NCBI GenBank assembly: GCA_017883285.1
Contig: JADGNV010000074.1
Span: 1-55,231 of the forward strand
Origin: Candidatus Aminicenantota bacterium
GTDB lineage: Bacteria > Acidobacteriota > Aminicenantia > Aminicenantales > UBA4085
Reading direction: 5' to 3'
Length of the DNA: 55,231 nt
Made by a program: the position numbers and the translations under genes. The notes under the pieces were generated by a model. That model ran no database searches and was not told the DNA's origin. It saw only the letters and a program-made list of their open reading frames with translations. Below are positions 16,473 to 25,433 of the stretch, piece by piece (the first letter of the stretch is position 1; the number at the start of each line of letters is the position of its first letter).

Positions 16473-17756
16473 ATGAGAGTCTTGATCGTCGGCTCCGGCG
16501 GACGCGAACACGCGCTCGCCTGGAAGATCGCCCAGAGCCCGCGCGTGACGAAGGTCTTCTGCGCGCCGGGCAACGGCGGCACGCGCCTCGTGGCGGAGAA
16601 CGTGCCCGTGGCCGACACGGACGTCGCCGGGCTCGCCGAATTCGCCGTCCGGGGCAAGATCGACCTGACGGTCGTCGGGCCCGAAGTGCCGCTGTCGCTC
16701 GGTCTGGCCGACGAGTTCGACAAGCGGAGTCTGGCCGTCTTCGGCCCTTCGCGCAAGGCGGCCGAGCTTGAGTCGAGCAAAATCTTCGCCAAGGAGTTCA
16801 TGGCCCGCCGCCGGATCCCGACCGGCCGGTTCCGGGTCGCGGAATCGGCCGATCGGGCGCGCGCGATCCTCCGTTCGGGCGAATTCGGGTATCCGGTCGT
16901 GGTCAAGGCCGACGGCCTCGCCGCGGGCAAGGGCGTCATCATCTGCAAGACGCCGGAGGAGGCCGCCGCGGCGGTGAGCGCGATCATGGTCGAGCGGCAG
17001 TTCGGCGAGGCCGGTCGCCGCCTGCTCATCGAGGAATTCCTCCGGGGCCAGGAGGTCTCGTTCATCGTCATCGCCGACGGCGCTAAGGCGCTGCCCCTGG
17101 TGACGACGATGGACCACAAGACCGTCTTTGACGGTGACGAGGGCCCCAACACGGGCGGCATGGGCGCGATCTCGCCCTCACCCTTCCTGACCGGCCCGAT
17201 GTTCGAGGACGTCATGCGGACGATCATCCTGCCCGCGATCGCAGGCCTGCGCGAGGAAGACCGAACGTACAAGGGGGCGCTCTACGCCGGCCTGATGCTG
17301 ACCGAGGCCGGCCCGCAGGTGCTCGAATTCAACTGCCGCTTCGGCGACCCGGAGACCCAGCCCCAAATGCTCCGCCTCGAGAGCGACCTGGCCGAGATCC
17401 TGGTCGCGGCCGTGGGCGGGGACGTGCTGGCGAACGAGGTCCGCTGGAGCGACAGCCCGGCGGCCTGCGTCATCCTCACCTCGGGCGGATATCCCGGGAC
17501 CTATGAAAAAGGAAAGGTCATCTCGGGCCTCGAGGACGTAGCCCGGACCCCCGGCGTGATGGTGTTTCACGCCGGGACGAAGTTCGAAAACGGACTCTGC
17601 CTGTCGAGCGGCGGCCGGGTGCTCGGCGTCTGCGCCTCGGAGCGGACGCTCCAAGAGACGATGGCCAAGATCTACGGCGCCGCCGCCTGGATCCGGTTCG
17701 ACGGCGCGCATTACCGCCGGGACATCGGCACGGCCCGGATGGGCACGCTTGGTTAG
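16473..17756 (+). CDS. purD: Phosphoribosylamine--glycine ligase
   Basis: 427 residues, the usual PurD length. It ligates glycine to phosphoribosylamine using ATP, step two of purine synthesis. The N-terminal VLIVGSGGREHALAWK is diagnostic, followed by the ATP-grasp domain (VVKADGLAAGKGVI) and the conserved GPNTGGMGA and LEFNCRFGDPETQ motifs. It lies between the SHMT-like gene and purE on the same strand. Confidence 0.96.
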   Translation: MRVLIVGSGGREHALAWKIAQSPRVTKVFCAPGNGGTRLVAENVPVADTDVAGLAEFAVRGKIDLTVVGPEVPLSLGLADEFDKRSLAVFGPSRKAAELESSKIFAKEFMARRRIPTGRFRVAESADRARAILRSGEFGYPVVVKADGLAAGKGVIICKTPEEAAAAVSAIMVERQFGEAGRRLLIEEFLRGQEVSFIVIADGAKALPLVTTMDHKTVFDGDEGPNTGGMGAISPSPFLTGPMFEDVMRTIILPAIAGLREEDRTYKGALYAGLMLTEAGPQVLEFNCRFGDPETQPQMLRLESDLAEILVAAVGGDVLANEVRWSDSPAACVILTSGGYPGTYEKGKVISGLEDVARTPGVMVFHAGTKFENGLCLSSGGRVLGVCASERTLQETMAKIYGAAAWIRFDGAHYRRDIGTARMGTLG

Positions 17757-17759
17757 GGC

Positions 17760-17780
17760 GCGCCGAAGGCTCGTCCCTTG
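17760..17780 (+). repeat. Short intergenic repeat, copy 1
   Basis: A 21-nt sequence beginning GCGCCGAAGGCTCG and ending CCCTTG lies just after the purD stop. An almost identical sequence (one C/T change) lies just after the stop of the lipoprotein gene at 39100-39120, where it completes a hairpin. Confidence 0.5.
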
Positions 17781-17795
17781 ACAAGGAGAAACAGT

Positions 17796-18287
17796 ATGGA
17801 TGTCGTGATTTTCATCGGAAGCGAATCCGATTCCGAAATCGCGCAGGACGCGATCGAGATCCTCAAGAAGTTCGAGGTCCCGTTCGCCCTCGAGATCACC
17901 TCCGCCCACCGTTCGCCCGAGCGGACGCTGCGGCTCGTCCGCCAGGCCGAAGCCGAGGGCGCCGAGATCTTCATCGCCGTAGCCGGCAAGGCCGCGCATC
18001 TCGCCGGCGTGGTGGCGTCGCACACCATCCGGCCGGTCATCGGCGTGCCCGTGGAGAGCGGCGGGCTCGGAGGCCTGGACGCGCTCCTCTCGACCGTCCA
18101 GATGCCCAGGGGCATTCCCGTCGCGACGATGGGCACGGGCAAGACGGGCGCGGCGAACGCCGCCCTGCTCGCCGTCGAGATCTTGGCGCTGAAAAAGCCC
18201 GCCCTCCGCGAGAAGCTAGTCGACCACAAGAAGACGATGGCCGCCCAGGTGGAGGCGGACTCCGAAAAGCTCAAGGAGACCCTCTGA
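17796..18287 (+). CDS. purE: N5-carboxyaminoimidazole ribonucleotide mutase / AIR carboxylase
   Basis: 163 residues from ATG 17796 with an AAGGAGA site. PurE forms carboxyaminoimidazole ribonucleotide. Visible motifs are GSESDSE, SAHRSPERT and VQMPRGIPVATM. The usual AGGAAHLPG loop reads AGKAAHLAG here. purK is not in the window, so I cannot tell whether it works as a class I mutase with PurK or as a class II carboxylase. It is 6 bp upstream of mutL. Confidence 0.9.
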   Translation: MDVVIFIGSESDSEIAQDAIEILKKFEVPFALEITSAHRSPERTLRLVRQAEAEGAEIFIAVAGKAAHLAGVVASHTIRPVIGVPVESGGLGGLDALLSTVQMPRGIPVATMGTGKTGAANAALLAVEILALKKPALREKLVDHKKTMAAQVEADSEKLKETL

Positions 18288-18293
18288 GGGGCG

Positions 18294-20072
18294 ATGGGCA
18301 TGAACCGCATCGCCGTCCTCCCCCTCGAGATTTCGCAGAAGATCGCCGCCGGCGAGGTCATCGAGCGGCCGGTGTCCGTGGTCAAGGAGCTCGTCGAGAA
18401 CTCGCTCGACGCGGGCGCCTCCGAAATCCGGGTGGACCTCCTGGCCGGGGGCAAGAAGCTCATCCGCGTCCAGGACGACGGGCAGGGCATGAGCCGGGCG
18501 GACGCCGAACTTTCGTTCGTCCGGCATTCGACGAGCAAGATCGCCGGCGAGGACGACCTCCTCGGGATCGCGACCCTCGGGTTCCGGGGCGAGGCCCTGC
18601 CGAGCATCTCCGCGGTTTCGCGGCTCACGCTCCGGACGTCGGAAGGCGGGGACGCGGCCGCGGTCGAGCTTGAGCGCGAAGGCGACGCGGTCCGGGCCGT
18701 CCGGGAGATCGCCCTGCCGCGCGGGACGGCGATCGAGGTCCGCGACCTGTTCTTCAACCTGCCGGCCCGGCTGAAGTTCCTCCGGAGCGATTCGTCCGAG
18801 CTCACCCTGATCGCCAAGTATGTGACGAACGTCGCCCTGGCCTATCCTGGCCTGCGCCTGTGGCTCGCCCACGGCCCGCGGTCCGTCCTCGACTGCCCGC
18901 CCGTCGCCGGCCTCCGGGAGCGGATCTTCCAACTCTACGGCAAGGAGATCCTCGATCGGCAGATGGAGATCGATTACGGCGAAACCGCCGGCCGGCTCTT
19001 CGGCTTCGCCTCCCGGCCGCCGCACGGGCGCGCGGACCGGAGCCACCAATTCTTTTTCGTCAACAACCGGCCGGTGCGGGACAAGATCCTGGCCTCGGCC
19101 CTGAACCAAGCCTACCGCGGGCTCCTCGAAAAGGAGATGTCCCCCGAGGCGTTCCTGTTTCTGACCGTTCCGTACGGCGAGGTGGACGTCAACGTCCATC
19201 CGGCCAAGTCCGAGGTCCGATTCCGCGATTCGTCCTCAGTCTTCCGTCTCGTCCTGCGGAGCGTCGAGCGGGCGCGCCGCGGGATCGGCGGCCTGAAGGA
19301 GATCGCCGCGGGGGCGGGCGCTCCGGAAGGCCGGGGCGCTCCGGATGGCGCGGGCGCGCCTCCGCCGGCCTTCGCCCCCGTCGAGTTTTCGCCCGCGTCG
19401 CAGATCGATCTGGGCGTCCCGTTCAAGATCGCCGAGCGGCCCGCCTCCTTCGGCCGGCCCGCGGGCGCGCCGGACTTCGGGCCGACCGAGACCGCGGGGG
19501 AGGGGCCCGGGCTCCGCGTGCTGGGCCAGTTCGCCGACGCCTACATCGTCGTCGAATCCGGGGACGGGCTGCTCGTCGTCGACCAGCACAACGCCCATGA
19601 GCGGATCTTGTTCGACAAGTATGCGGAAATCCGGGCCCGGAAGACGTGGCCGGTGGCGCTGAGCCTCGTCCCGCTCCTGTTCGACCTCTCGCCCTCGCAA
19701 GTCGTGCGGCTCGAGGCCGAGCAGACCGGCCTCGAGGAATCGGGCTTCCGAGTGGAGCCCATGGGAGGCCGCAGCTATGCCCTCCGCGAGTATCCGGACA
19801 TCTTCAAGCCGCAGGAGGCGCTGTCGGTCGTGACCTCGCTCCTCGAAGAGGACGCGGAAGGGCCCGGGGAGCGGAAAATGGACCGGCTGCTCGCGACCAT
19901 GGCCTGTAAATCGGCCATCAAAGCCGGTCAATCCCTGCCGCGGGAGAAAATGGAATTCCTGGTGCGGGAGCTGTTCCGCACGCTCAATCCCTCGCTCTGT
20001 CCCCACGGCCGGCCGATCGTGGTGAAGATCCCCCGGGGGCAGATCGAGAAGGGACTCGGGCGGCGCGCTTAA
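18294..20072 (+). CDS. mutL: DNA mismatch repair protein MutL
   Basis: 592 residues; ATG 18300 is better spaced from GAGGGG and may be the true start. The GHKL ATPase motifs are clear: VVKELVENSLDAGA, DDGQGM and ATLGFRGEAL. A Pro/Ala/Gly-rich linker spans about residues 340-400. The C-terminal domain has the endonuclease-type motifs in slightly altered form: DQHNAHERILFDK (family DQHAxxExxxxE), then ACKSAIKAG and CPHGRP. It is therefore probably a nicking MutL, as in bacteria without MutH. Confidence 0.95.
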   Translation: MGMNRIAVLPLEISQKIAAGEVIERPVSVVKELVENSLDAGASEIRVDLLAGGKKLIRVQDDGQGMSRADAELSFVRHSTSKIAGEDDLLGIATLGFRGEALPSISAVSRLTLRTSEGGDAAAVELEREGDAVRAVREIALPRGTAIEVRDLFFNLPARLKFLRSDSSELTLIAKYVTNVALAYPGLRLWLAHGPRSVLDCPPVAGLRERIFQLYGKEILDRQMEIDYGETAGRLFGFASRPPHGRADRSHQFFFVNNRPVRDKILASALNQAYRGLLEKEMSPEAFLFLTVPYGEVDVNVHPAKSEVRFRDSSSVFRLVLRSVERARRGIGGLKEIAAGAGAPEGRGAPDGAGAPPPAFAPVEFSPASQIDLGVPFKIAERPASFGRPAGAPDFGPTETAGEGPGLRVLGQFADAYIVVESGDGLLVVDQHNAHERILFDKYAEIRARKTWPVALSLVPLLFDLSPSQVVRLEAEQTGLEESGFRVEPMGGRSYALREYPDIFKPQEALSVVTSLLEEDAEGPGERKMDRLLATMACKSAIKAGQSLPREKMEFLVRELFRTLNPSLCPHGRPIVVKIPRGQIEKGLGRRA

Positions 20073-20123
20073 GCCGACCCCGGCGCCGCATCAGTGCGCG
20101 TCGGAGGGAGTCTTCCGCTCAAA

Positions 20124-20153
20124 TTGACTTCTCAGCTAGGCGTTTGTTAATAT
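20124..20153 (+). promoter_or_regulatory. Sigma-70-type promoter for the tRNA pair
   Basis: TTGACT (20124-20129) and TAATAT (20148-20153) are 18 bp apart, about 58 bp before tRNA-Pro, in the gap following mutL. Confidence 0.5.
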
Positions 20154-20210
20154 TATCAAGCTTTTAAACACGCGCAAGGGCCTTTCTCCCGCGTGTTTTC
20201 CACGCGTTCG

Positions 20211-20285
20211 CGGGGAGTGGCGCAGCCTGGTTAGCGCGCTTGCCTTGGGAGCAAGAGGTCGTCGGTTCAAATCCGACCTCCCCGA
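20211..20285 (+). tRNA. tRNA-Pro (TGG anticodon)
   Basis: A full cloverleaf is visible. The acceptor stem is CGGGGAG/CTCCCCG, the D arm GCGC/GCGC, and the anticodon stem CTTGC/GCAAG with loop CTTGGGA, giving anticodon TGG. The T arm is GTCGG/CCGAC with loop TTCAAAT, and the discriminator is A. CCA is not encoded. Confidence 0.95.
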
Positions 20286-20314
20286 TTGCCCGCCCAGGGC
20301 GTTCAGACGACCAT

Positions 20315-20388
20315 GCGCCTGTAGCTCAGGTGGATAGAGCATCTGCCTTCTAAGCAGAGGGTCGGGAGTTCGAATCTCTCCAGGCGCG
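20315..20388 (+). tRNA. tRNA-Arg (TCT anticodon)
   Basis: The acceptor stem is GCGCCTG/CAGGCGC, the D arm GCTC/GAGC, and the anticodon stem TCTGC/GCAGA with loop CTTCTAA, giving anticodon TCT. The T arm GGGAG/CTCTC has one G-T pair, with loop TTCGAAT. The discriminator is G and CCA is not encoded. It lies 29 bp after tRNA-Pro and is probably co-transcribed. Confidence 0.95.
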
Positions 20389-20504
20389 TTTCCCCCTCCC
20401 TGCGCGGGCCCGGGTTTCCCCTGGCGATTCCTGTGTTGCTCAAAAGCTTCCCGTCATGAAACAATCGGGGCACCGCCGCGACAGAGGACCCCGCTCCTTC
20501 CGCT

Positions 20505-20912
20505 TCAGACCGTGAATTCTGTCAGCCAGAGATCGTGGAGGTTGCAGAAGCTCGTGACCCAGAGCGTTCCTTTGAATCCGTCGGGGAGCGCATAGGAAGA
20601 CTCGGCCGCCGTATCGGTCGGGGCGAACGTTTTTTCGCCGATGAGCTTGCCGTCCGTCGTCAGGACGGTGTGCTTGACGATGTAGTGCTTCTCGCTCATG
20701 GAGTGTGGGGTCACGACCTTGATGTTTTTCCCCTCGAGCGTCGCCTTGGGAGCGTGGGTGCCTTCCTTGCCTGCCCACCGGCCGGGCGCTCCCTTCGTAT
20801 AGACGAGGCCGGGAGGGAACTTGTCTGCGGCCTGGGCCCGGCCGATGCCGCCCGCGACGGCGGCGCCGGCGACCACCAAAGAACCCTTCAGAAAATTTCT
20901 TCTGCCTTTCAT
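20505..20912 (-). CDS. Tat-exported superoxide reductase (neelaredoxin/desulfoferrodoxin type)
   Basis: 135 residues from ATG 20912, which has AAAGGAG upstream. The N-terminus has a Tat motif, GRRNFLKG, followed by a hydrophobic Ala/Val/Gly stretch to about residue 28, so the protein should be exported folded. The five iron ligands of superoxide reductase can be placed: H53 (GTHAPK), H70 and H76 (PHSMSEKH), C123 and H126 (CNLHDLW). There is no N-terminal rubredoxin-like domain. It reduces superoxide to peroxide without making oxygen, fitting an anaerobe meeting oxygen. Confidence 0.88.
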   Translation of the reverse strand: MKGRRNFLKGSLVVAGAAVAGGIGRAQAADKFPPGLVYTKGAPGRWAGKEGTHAPKATLEGKNIKVVTPHSMSEKHYIVKHTVLTTDGKLIGEKTFAPTDTAAESSYALPDGFKGTLWVTSFCNLHDLWLTEFTV

Positions 20913-20993
20913 AGGATGTTCTCCTTTGTTAGAAATGATATCGCCCTGCACGGGCCCGTGTCAACTTGGAGGGGAAGACCCCTTCCGACGGGC

Positions 20994-21027
20994 GCACCGT
21001 ACTATGCCCGGGGGCATAGTACGGTGC
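20994..21027. repeat. 34-bp perfect palindrome with GTACTATGCCC core
   Basis: The arms GCACCGTACTATGCCC and GGGCATAGTACGGTGC flank a GG centre. Flanking GGGC and GCCC extend it with one bulged A. The inner GTACTATGCCC arm recurs at 43561-43571, also as a palindrome. Confidence 0.8.
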
Positions 21028-21311
21028 AGCCCCGCCTCCCCTTCTCATGGTCCGATCGTCGAAAATGGCGTTCATTGCCGAATTTTGGCGAATCGCCTAT
21101 TCTCTTTTTTTCATGACAAATTTTGGTAATTAGCCTTTAAGGGTGAGGCGGGAGGGGGAAAAATCACCCGGGATATCCCCCCCCTTGGTGATTGACCCCG
21201 AGAGAGGTTCGACGATAATGGAAGTCTGATGAAAGAAAAATCTTCGTCCGAAACGGAAGGAGCGAGAGAAAATCGCGGTCTTGAAGCGTCTTTTGCAAAT
21301 AGGGACAACCA

Positions 21312-21340
21312 TTGACAATAATTGTCAATTGAAATAAGGT
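21312..21340 (+). promoter_or_regulatory. pilB promoter with overlapping palindromic operator
   Basis: TTGACA (21312-21317) and TAAGGT (21335-21340) are 17 bp apart. The -35 box lies inside a perfect palindrome, TTGACAATAATTGTCAA (21312-21328). A near-identical palindrome lies upstream of pilA (28129-28145), suggesting a shared regulator. A protein bound here would cover the -35 box. Confidence 0.6.
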
Positions 21341-21356
21341 AAAAGAAAGGACAGCC

Positions 21357-23084
21357 ATGGGTTCGACGATCGGCGAAATCCTGATCCGGGAGAAGATCCT
21401 CACCCAAGAACAACTCAAGTCCGCCCAGGACTTTCAGAAGAAACGCGACGTTTCTTTGGGGAGCGCCATCATCTCCCAAGGATTTCTGTCCGCTGAGGAG
21501 ATGGCCCAGGGGCTGAGCCGCCAGCTCGGATATCCCTACATCGATCTCGACCAGTTCGAGGTCTATCCCGACGTCATCAGCCTGATCCAGCCGGAGACCG
21601 CCAAGCGCGACCTGATCATGCCCATCCACCGCATCCGGTCTTTCTTGACCCTGGCGATGGTGGACCCCACCGACTTAGACATCGTCGAGGATATCCGCTT
21701 CCGGACGGGCCTCAGCATCCAGCCTGTCATCGCCTCCGAGATCGGGATCATGAACGCCATTCGGAAGTACTACGGCGGCTCGAGCGCCCTCCGGCCCAAG
21801 AAGTCCGCCGAGAAAATCGCCCTGGCCGACGACTCGAAGGTCATGATCGTCGAGGAGGTCAAGGAGGGCGAGGCCGAAGAGGGCGAAAGCGCCATCATCG
21901 AGGACGAAGCGCCCATCATCACTCTCGTCAACAACATCCTCGTCGAGGCCATCAAGAAGGGGGTGAGCGACGTCCACTTCGAGCCCTACGAGCGGTCGTT
22001 CCGCGTCCGGTACCGGATCGACGGCATCCTCTACGAGAACATGAACCTCCCGATGAAGTTCAAGGACCATGTGACGTCCCGCATCAAGATCATGGCCAAC
22101 ATGAACATCGCCGAGAAGCGCCTCCCCCAGGACGGCCGGATCAAGATGCGGGTCCGGCTCGACAAGAACGTCCGCAAGGAAGTCGATATGCGCGTCTCGG
22201 CCCTGCCCACGATCTTCGGCGAGAAAATCGTGGCCCGGATCCTCGACCGGGACATGCTCAAGATCGACCTCACCCAGCTCGGCTTCGAGCCCGAGACGCT
22301 CGAAGTATTCCGGAGGGCCATCTCCCGGCCGTGGGGCATCGTCCTGGTGACCGGCCCCACGGGGAGCGGCAAGACGAACACGCTGTACTCGGCCATCTCG
22401 ACGCTCAATGCCATGGAAAGGAACATCATGACCGCCGAGGATCCGGTCGAGTTCTACATGCCCGGGATCAACCAGGTCAACATCCGGGAGGAGATCCATC
22501 TCAATTTCGCCGTGGCCCTGCGGGCCTTCCTCCGGCAGGACCCGGACGTCATGCTCGTCGGCGAAATCCGCGACCTCGAGACCGTGGACATGGCCATCAA
22601 GGCCGCCCTGACCGGCCACCTCGTATTTTCCACGGTCCATACCAACGATTCGGCGAGCACCGTCCACCGGCTGATGAACATGGAGGTCGAGCCGTTCCTC
22701 ATCGCCGACTCGGTCATCCTGATCGTGGCCCAGCGGCTCGTCCGCCGGCTCTGCAAGAAGTGCGCCGTGCCCCAGAAAATGCCGGGGCAAGCGCTGCTCG
22801 ACATCGGCTTCACGCCCGAGGAGGCCGAATCGACGAACGTCCTCGAGGCCCGGGGGTGCGACGCCTGCAACAACACCGGCTACAAGGGCCGGACGGCCCT
22901 GTTCGAAGCCCTGGAGATCACGGCCCCCATCCGGGAGCTCATCCTGGTCCGGGGCCAGGCCAAGGAGATCAAGCGGAAAAGCATCGAGCAGGGGATGATC
23001 TCCCTCCGCCGGAGCGGCCTGATCAAGATCCGGGCGGGCGTCACCAGCATCGAAGAAGTCCTCCGCGAAACGGTGAAGGACTAG
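21357..23084 (+). CDS. pilB: Type IV pilus assembly ATPase PilB
   Basis: 575 residues, typical PilB length. It powers pilus extension from the cytoplasmic face. The N-terminal MshEN-like domain (about 1-150) is followed by a short acidic linker and the GspE ATPase core. Walker A is at 333-340 (GPTGSGKT), and Asp-box and Walker B regions follow (AEDPVEF, RQDPDVMLVGEIRD). A zinc-binding set is present as CKKCAVP and CDACNNTGYKGR. It is the first gene of pilB-pilT-pilC-pilS-pilR. Confidence 0.95.
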   Translation: MGSTIGEILIREKILTQEQLKSAQDFQKKRDVSLGSAIISQGFLSAEEMAQGLSRQLGYPYIDLDQFEVYPDVISLIQPETAKRDLIMPIHRIRSFLTLAMVDPTDLDIVEDIRFRTGLSIQPVIASEIGIMNAIRKYYGGSSALRPKKSAEKIALADDSKVMIVEEVKEGEAEEGESAIIEDEAPIITLVNNILVEAIKKGVSDVHFEPYERSFRVRYRIDGILYENMNLPMKFKDHVTSRIKIMANMNIAEKRLPQDGRIKMRVRLDKNVRKEVDMRVSALPTIFGEKIVARILDRDMLKIDLTQLGFEPETLEVFRRAISRPWGIVLVTGPTGSGKTNTLYSAISTLNAMERNIMTAEDPVEFYMPGINQVNIREEIHLNFAVALRAFLRQDPDVMLVGEIRDLETVDMAIKAALTGHLVFSTVHTNDSASTVHRLMNMEVEPFLIADSVILIVAQRLVRRLCKKCAVPQKMPGQALLDIGFTPEEAESTNVLEARGCDACNNTGYKGRTALFEALEITAPIRELILVRGQAKEIKRKSIEQGMISLRRSGLIKIRAGVTSIEEVLRETVKD

Positions 23085-23094
23085 GAGCGCCATC

Positions 23095-24216
23095 ATGACC
23101 TGCACCATCCAGGACCTTTTGAAGACCGCGGTCGAGGCCGACGCCAGCGACCTGCACATCAGCACGTACATCCCGCCCCGGCTGCGGGTCTACGGCGAGC
23201 TCCGGACGCTGGACCTGCCGCCCCTCAGCCCGACCGACACGAAACAGCTCATCTACAACATCCTGACCGACAAGCAGAAAAAACAGTTCGAGGAGAAGCT
23301 CGAGCTCGACTTCTCCTTCGGCATCAAGGAGCTCGGACGGTTCCGGGCCAATATCTTCATGCAGAAGGGGGCCGTGGCCGCCGCGATCCGGAGGTTCCTG
23401 CCGTCGATGTGGAGCTTCCAGAAGCTCGGCATCCCCCAGCGGATCGCCCAGCTCTGCTTCCTGCCCCGGGGCCTGATCCTCGTCACCGGGCCGACGGGCT
23501 GCGGCAAATCGACCACCCTGGCCTGCATGATCGACCACATCAACACCGAGCGCAGCGTCCACATCGTGACGATCGAGGACCCGATCGAATACTACTTCAC
23601 GTCCAAGCGGGCGCTCATCAACCAGCGCGAGCTTTACGCCGACACGCTCTCCTACAACAACGCCCTCCGCTCCGTCCTTCGCGAGGACCCGGACGTGGTG
23701 CTCGTCGGCGAGATGCGGGACCTCGAGACCGTCGAGGCGACGCTCCGCGTGGCCGAGACCGGCCACCTGACCTTCTCCACGCTCCACACGAACTCCGCCC
23801 CGGAGACGATCTCCCGGATCATCGACATCTTCCCGGCGCAGTACCAGGCCCAGGCCCGGATCGTGCTGTCCATGAGCCTGGAGGCCGTCCTGACCCAAAC
23901 CCTCCTCCCCCGGGCCGACGGCAAGGGCCGGGTGCTGGCCATGGAGATCCTCATCCCCAACGCCGCCATCCGGAACCTCATCCGCGAGAACAAGCTCCAC
24001 CAGATCTATTCGGCGATGCAGCTCGGCCAGGAAAAATACGGCATGCAGACGTTCAACCAGTCCCTGGCCCACCTCTATTTTGGAAAGCTCATCACCCTGG
24101 AAACCGCGATGTCGGTCACCTCGTTTCCCGAGGAGCTGACGGACATCATCCAGAGGAAGGAAGCCTTCCGGCCGACGTCGTTCGCGGTCGGTCCGAAGTT
24201 ACCGGTCAAAAAATAA
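23095..24216 (+). CDS. pilT: Type IV pilus retraction ATPase PilT
   Basis: 373 residues with an AGGAG site 11 bp after pilB. It drives pilus retraction. Walker A is at 132-139 (GPTGCGKS), the Walker B region reads REDPDVVLVGEMRD, and the PilT-typical C-terminal motif AIRNLIRENK is followed by GMQTFNQSL. The AIRNLIRE motif separates PilT from PilB. Its position between pilB and pilC matches many pil operons. Confidence 0.95.
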   Translation: MTCTIQDLLKTAVEADASDLHISTYIPPRLRVYGELRTLDLPPLSPTDTKQLIYNILTDKQKKQFEEKLELDFSFGIKELGRFRANIFMQKGAVAAAIRRFLPSMWSFQKLGIPQRIAQLCFLPRGLILVTGPTGCGKSTTLACMIDHINTERSVHIVTIEDPIEYYFTSKRALINQRELYADTLSYNNALRSVLREDPDVVLVGEMRDLETVEATLRVAETGHLTFSTLHTNSAPETISRIIDIFPAQYQAQARIVLSMSLEAVLTQTLLPRADGKGRVLAMEILIPNAAIRNLIRENKLHQIYSAMQLGQEKYGMQTFNQSLAHLYFGKLITLETAMSVTSFPEELTDIIQRKEAFRPTSFAVGPKLPVKK

Positions 24217-24227
24217 AGGGAGCCCCC

Positions 24228-25433
24228 ATGGCCGTCTATGTTTGGAAAGGCAAGAATCGTTACGGCGACGTCGTTCGCGGCGAGCGGGTGGGCGACACCC
24301 CCGAGGATGTGGCCCGGGCCCTCAAGCGGGAGCAGATCACCGCTTCCTCCGTCACGCCCAAGCAAAGGGGGATCCGGCTCCCCTTCCTGAAGCGCCAGAC
24401 CGTCAAGCTCAAGGAGCTGGCGATCTACAGCCGCCAGCTGTCCGTCCTGATCGACGCCCAGCTCCCCATCATCCAGAGCCTGACCATCCTGGCCGAGCAG
24501 ACCAACAATATGTATTTCAAGAAGGTCATCTCCAGCGTCCGCGAGGACGTCGAAGCGGGCTCGAGCCTGAACCAGGCCAAGCGGAAATTCCCCAAGATCT
24601 TCGACGACCTCTATTGCAACCTGATCGCCTCGGGCGAGCAGAGCGGCTCGCTCGACACCATGCTCCAGCGCCTGGCCGAGTACATCGAGCGGTCGGTCAA
24701 GCTCCGGGGCCAGGTCCGGCAGGCGATGATCTATCCCGCGGCCATCATGTCCTTCGCCTTCCTGGTCGCGATCTTCCTCCTCTGGAAAGTCATCCCGATC
24801 TTCGCCTCGATCTTCGTCGACCTCGGGGCCAAGCTGCCGGGCCTGACCCAGGTGGTCATCGGCCTCAGCCATTTCGTCACGAACTACATCCTCTTCATCT
24901 TTCTCGGGATCATCGTGGCCGTCATCCTCTTCCGCTATTACCGCAAGACGCCCCCGGGGCGGATGGTCACCGACCGCATCTCCCTCCGGCTGCCGCTCAT
25001 GGGGAAGCTCCTCTCCAAAGTGGCCATCTCCCGCGTCGTCCGGACGCTGAGCACGCTCCTTTCGGGAGGCGTCTCGATGCTCGAGGCGCTCCGGATCACC
25101 TCCTCGACGGCCGGCAACGCCGTCATCGAGAAGAGCGTCTTCGACGCCCGGCAGCAGGTCACCGAAGGCAACAGCCTGACGGACGCCTTCCGGTCGACCG
25201 GGCGGTTCCCGTTCATGATGTGCCAGATGGTCAGCGTGGGCGAGGCCACGGGGACCCTCGATTCGCTGCTCAACAAGCTCGCCGATTTCTACGACGACGA
25301 GGTCTCGGCCTCGGTGGGCGCGCTGCTGTCCATGCTCGAGCCCATCATGATGATCTTCGTCGGCGGGATCGTCGGCACCCTCATCCTGTCGATGTACATG
25401 CCGATCTTCAGCCTGATGTCCCAGATTCAATGA
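24228..25433 (+). CDS. pilC: Type IV pilus inner-membrane platform protein PilC
   Basis: 401 residues from ATG 24228 with an AAAGGGAG site. PilC anchors the assembly ATPases and the pilus fibre. Two GspF domains are visible (about 70-195 and 270-395), each containing the ERS/GEATGTLD-type segment: SGEQSGSLDTML and VGEATGTLDSLL. Hydrophobic segments fall near 170-195, 215-240 and 375-395. Its last codons overlap the pilS start (ATGA). Confidence 0.95.
   Translation: MAVYVWKGKNRYGDVVRGERVGDTPEDVARALKREQITASSVTPKQRGIRLPFLKRQTVKLKELAIYSRQLSVLIDAQLPIIQSLTILAEQTNNMYFKKVISSVREDVEAGSSLNQAKRKFPKIFDDLYCNLIASGEQSGSLDTMLQRLAEYIERSVKLRGQVRQAMIYPAAIMSFAFLVAIFLLWKVIPIFASIFVDLGAKLPGLTQVVIGLSHFVTNYILFIFLGIIVAVILFRYYRKTPPGRMVTDRISLRLPLMGKLLSKVAISRVVRTLSTLLSGGVSMLEALRITSSTAGNAVIEKSVFDARQQVTEGNSLTDAFRSTGRFPFMMCQMVSVGEATGTLDSLLNKLADFYDDEVSASVGALLSMLEPIMMIFVGGIVGTLILSMYMPIFSLMSQIQ

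Larger units (their letters stand above)
20913..21356. other. 444-bp gene-free control region between superoxide reductase and pilB
   Basis: This stretch holds no gene I can support. It contains a perfect 12-bp palindrome CACGGGCCCGTG (20949-20960), the strong palindrome at 20994-21027, and a weak hairpin AATCACC/GGTGATT (about 21165-21191). At its right end lie the pilB promoter and a 17-bp palindromic operator. A degenerate sigma-54-like string at 21281-21297 lacks the essential second G of the -24 box. Confidence 0.6.

Noticed and set aside
21281-21297. Sigma-54-like string upstream of pilB
   Set aside because: TTGAAGCG-N4-TTGCA lacks the second G of the essential -24 GG and differs in the rest of that box; a sigma-70-type promoter fits better.
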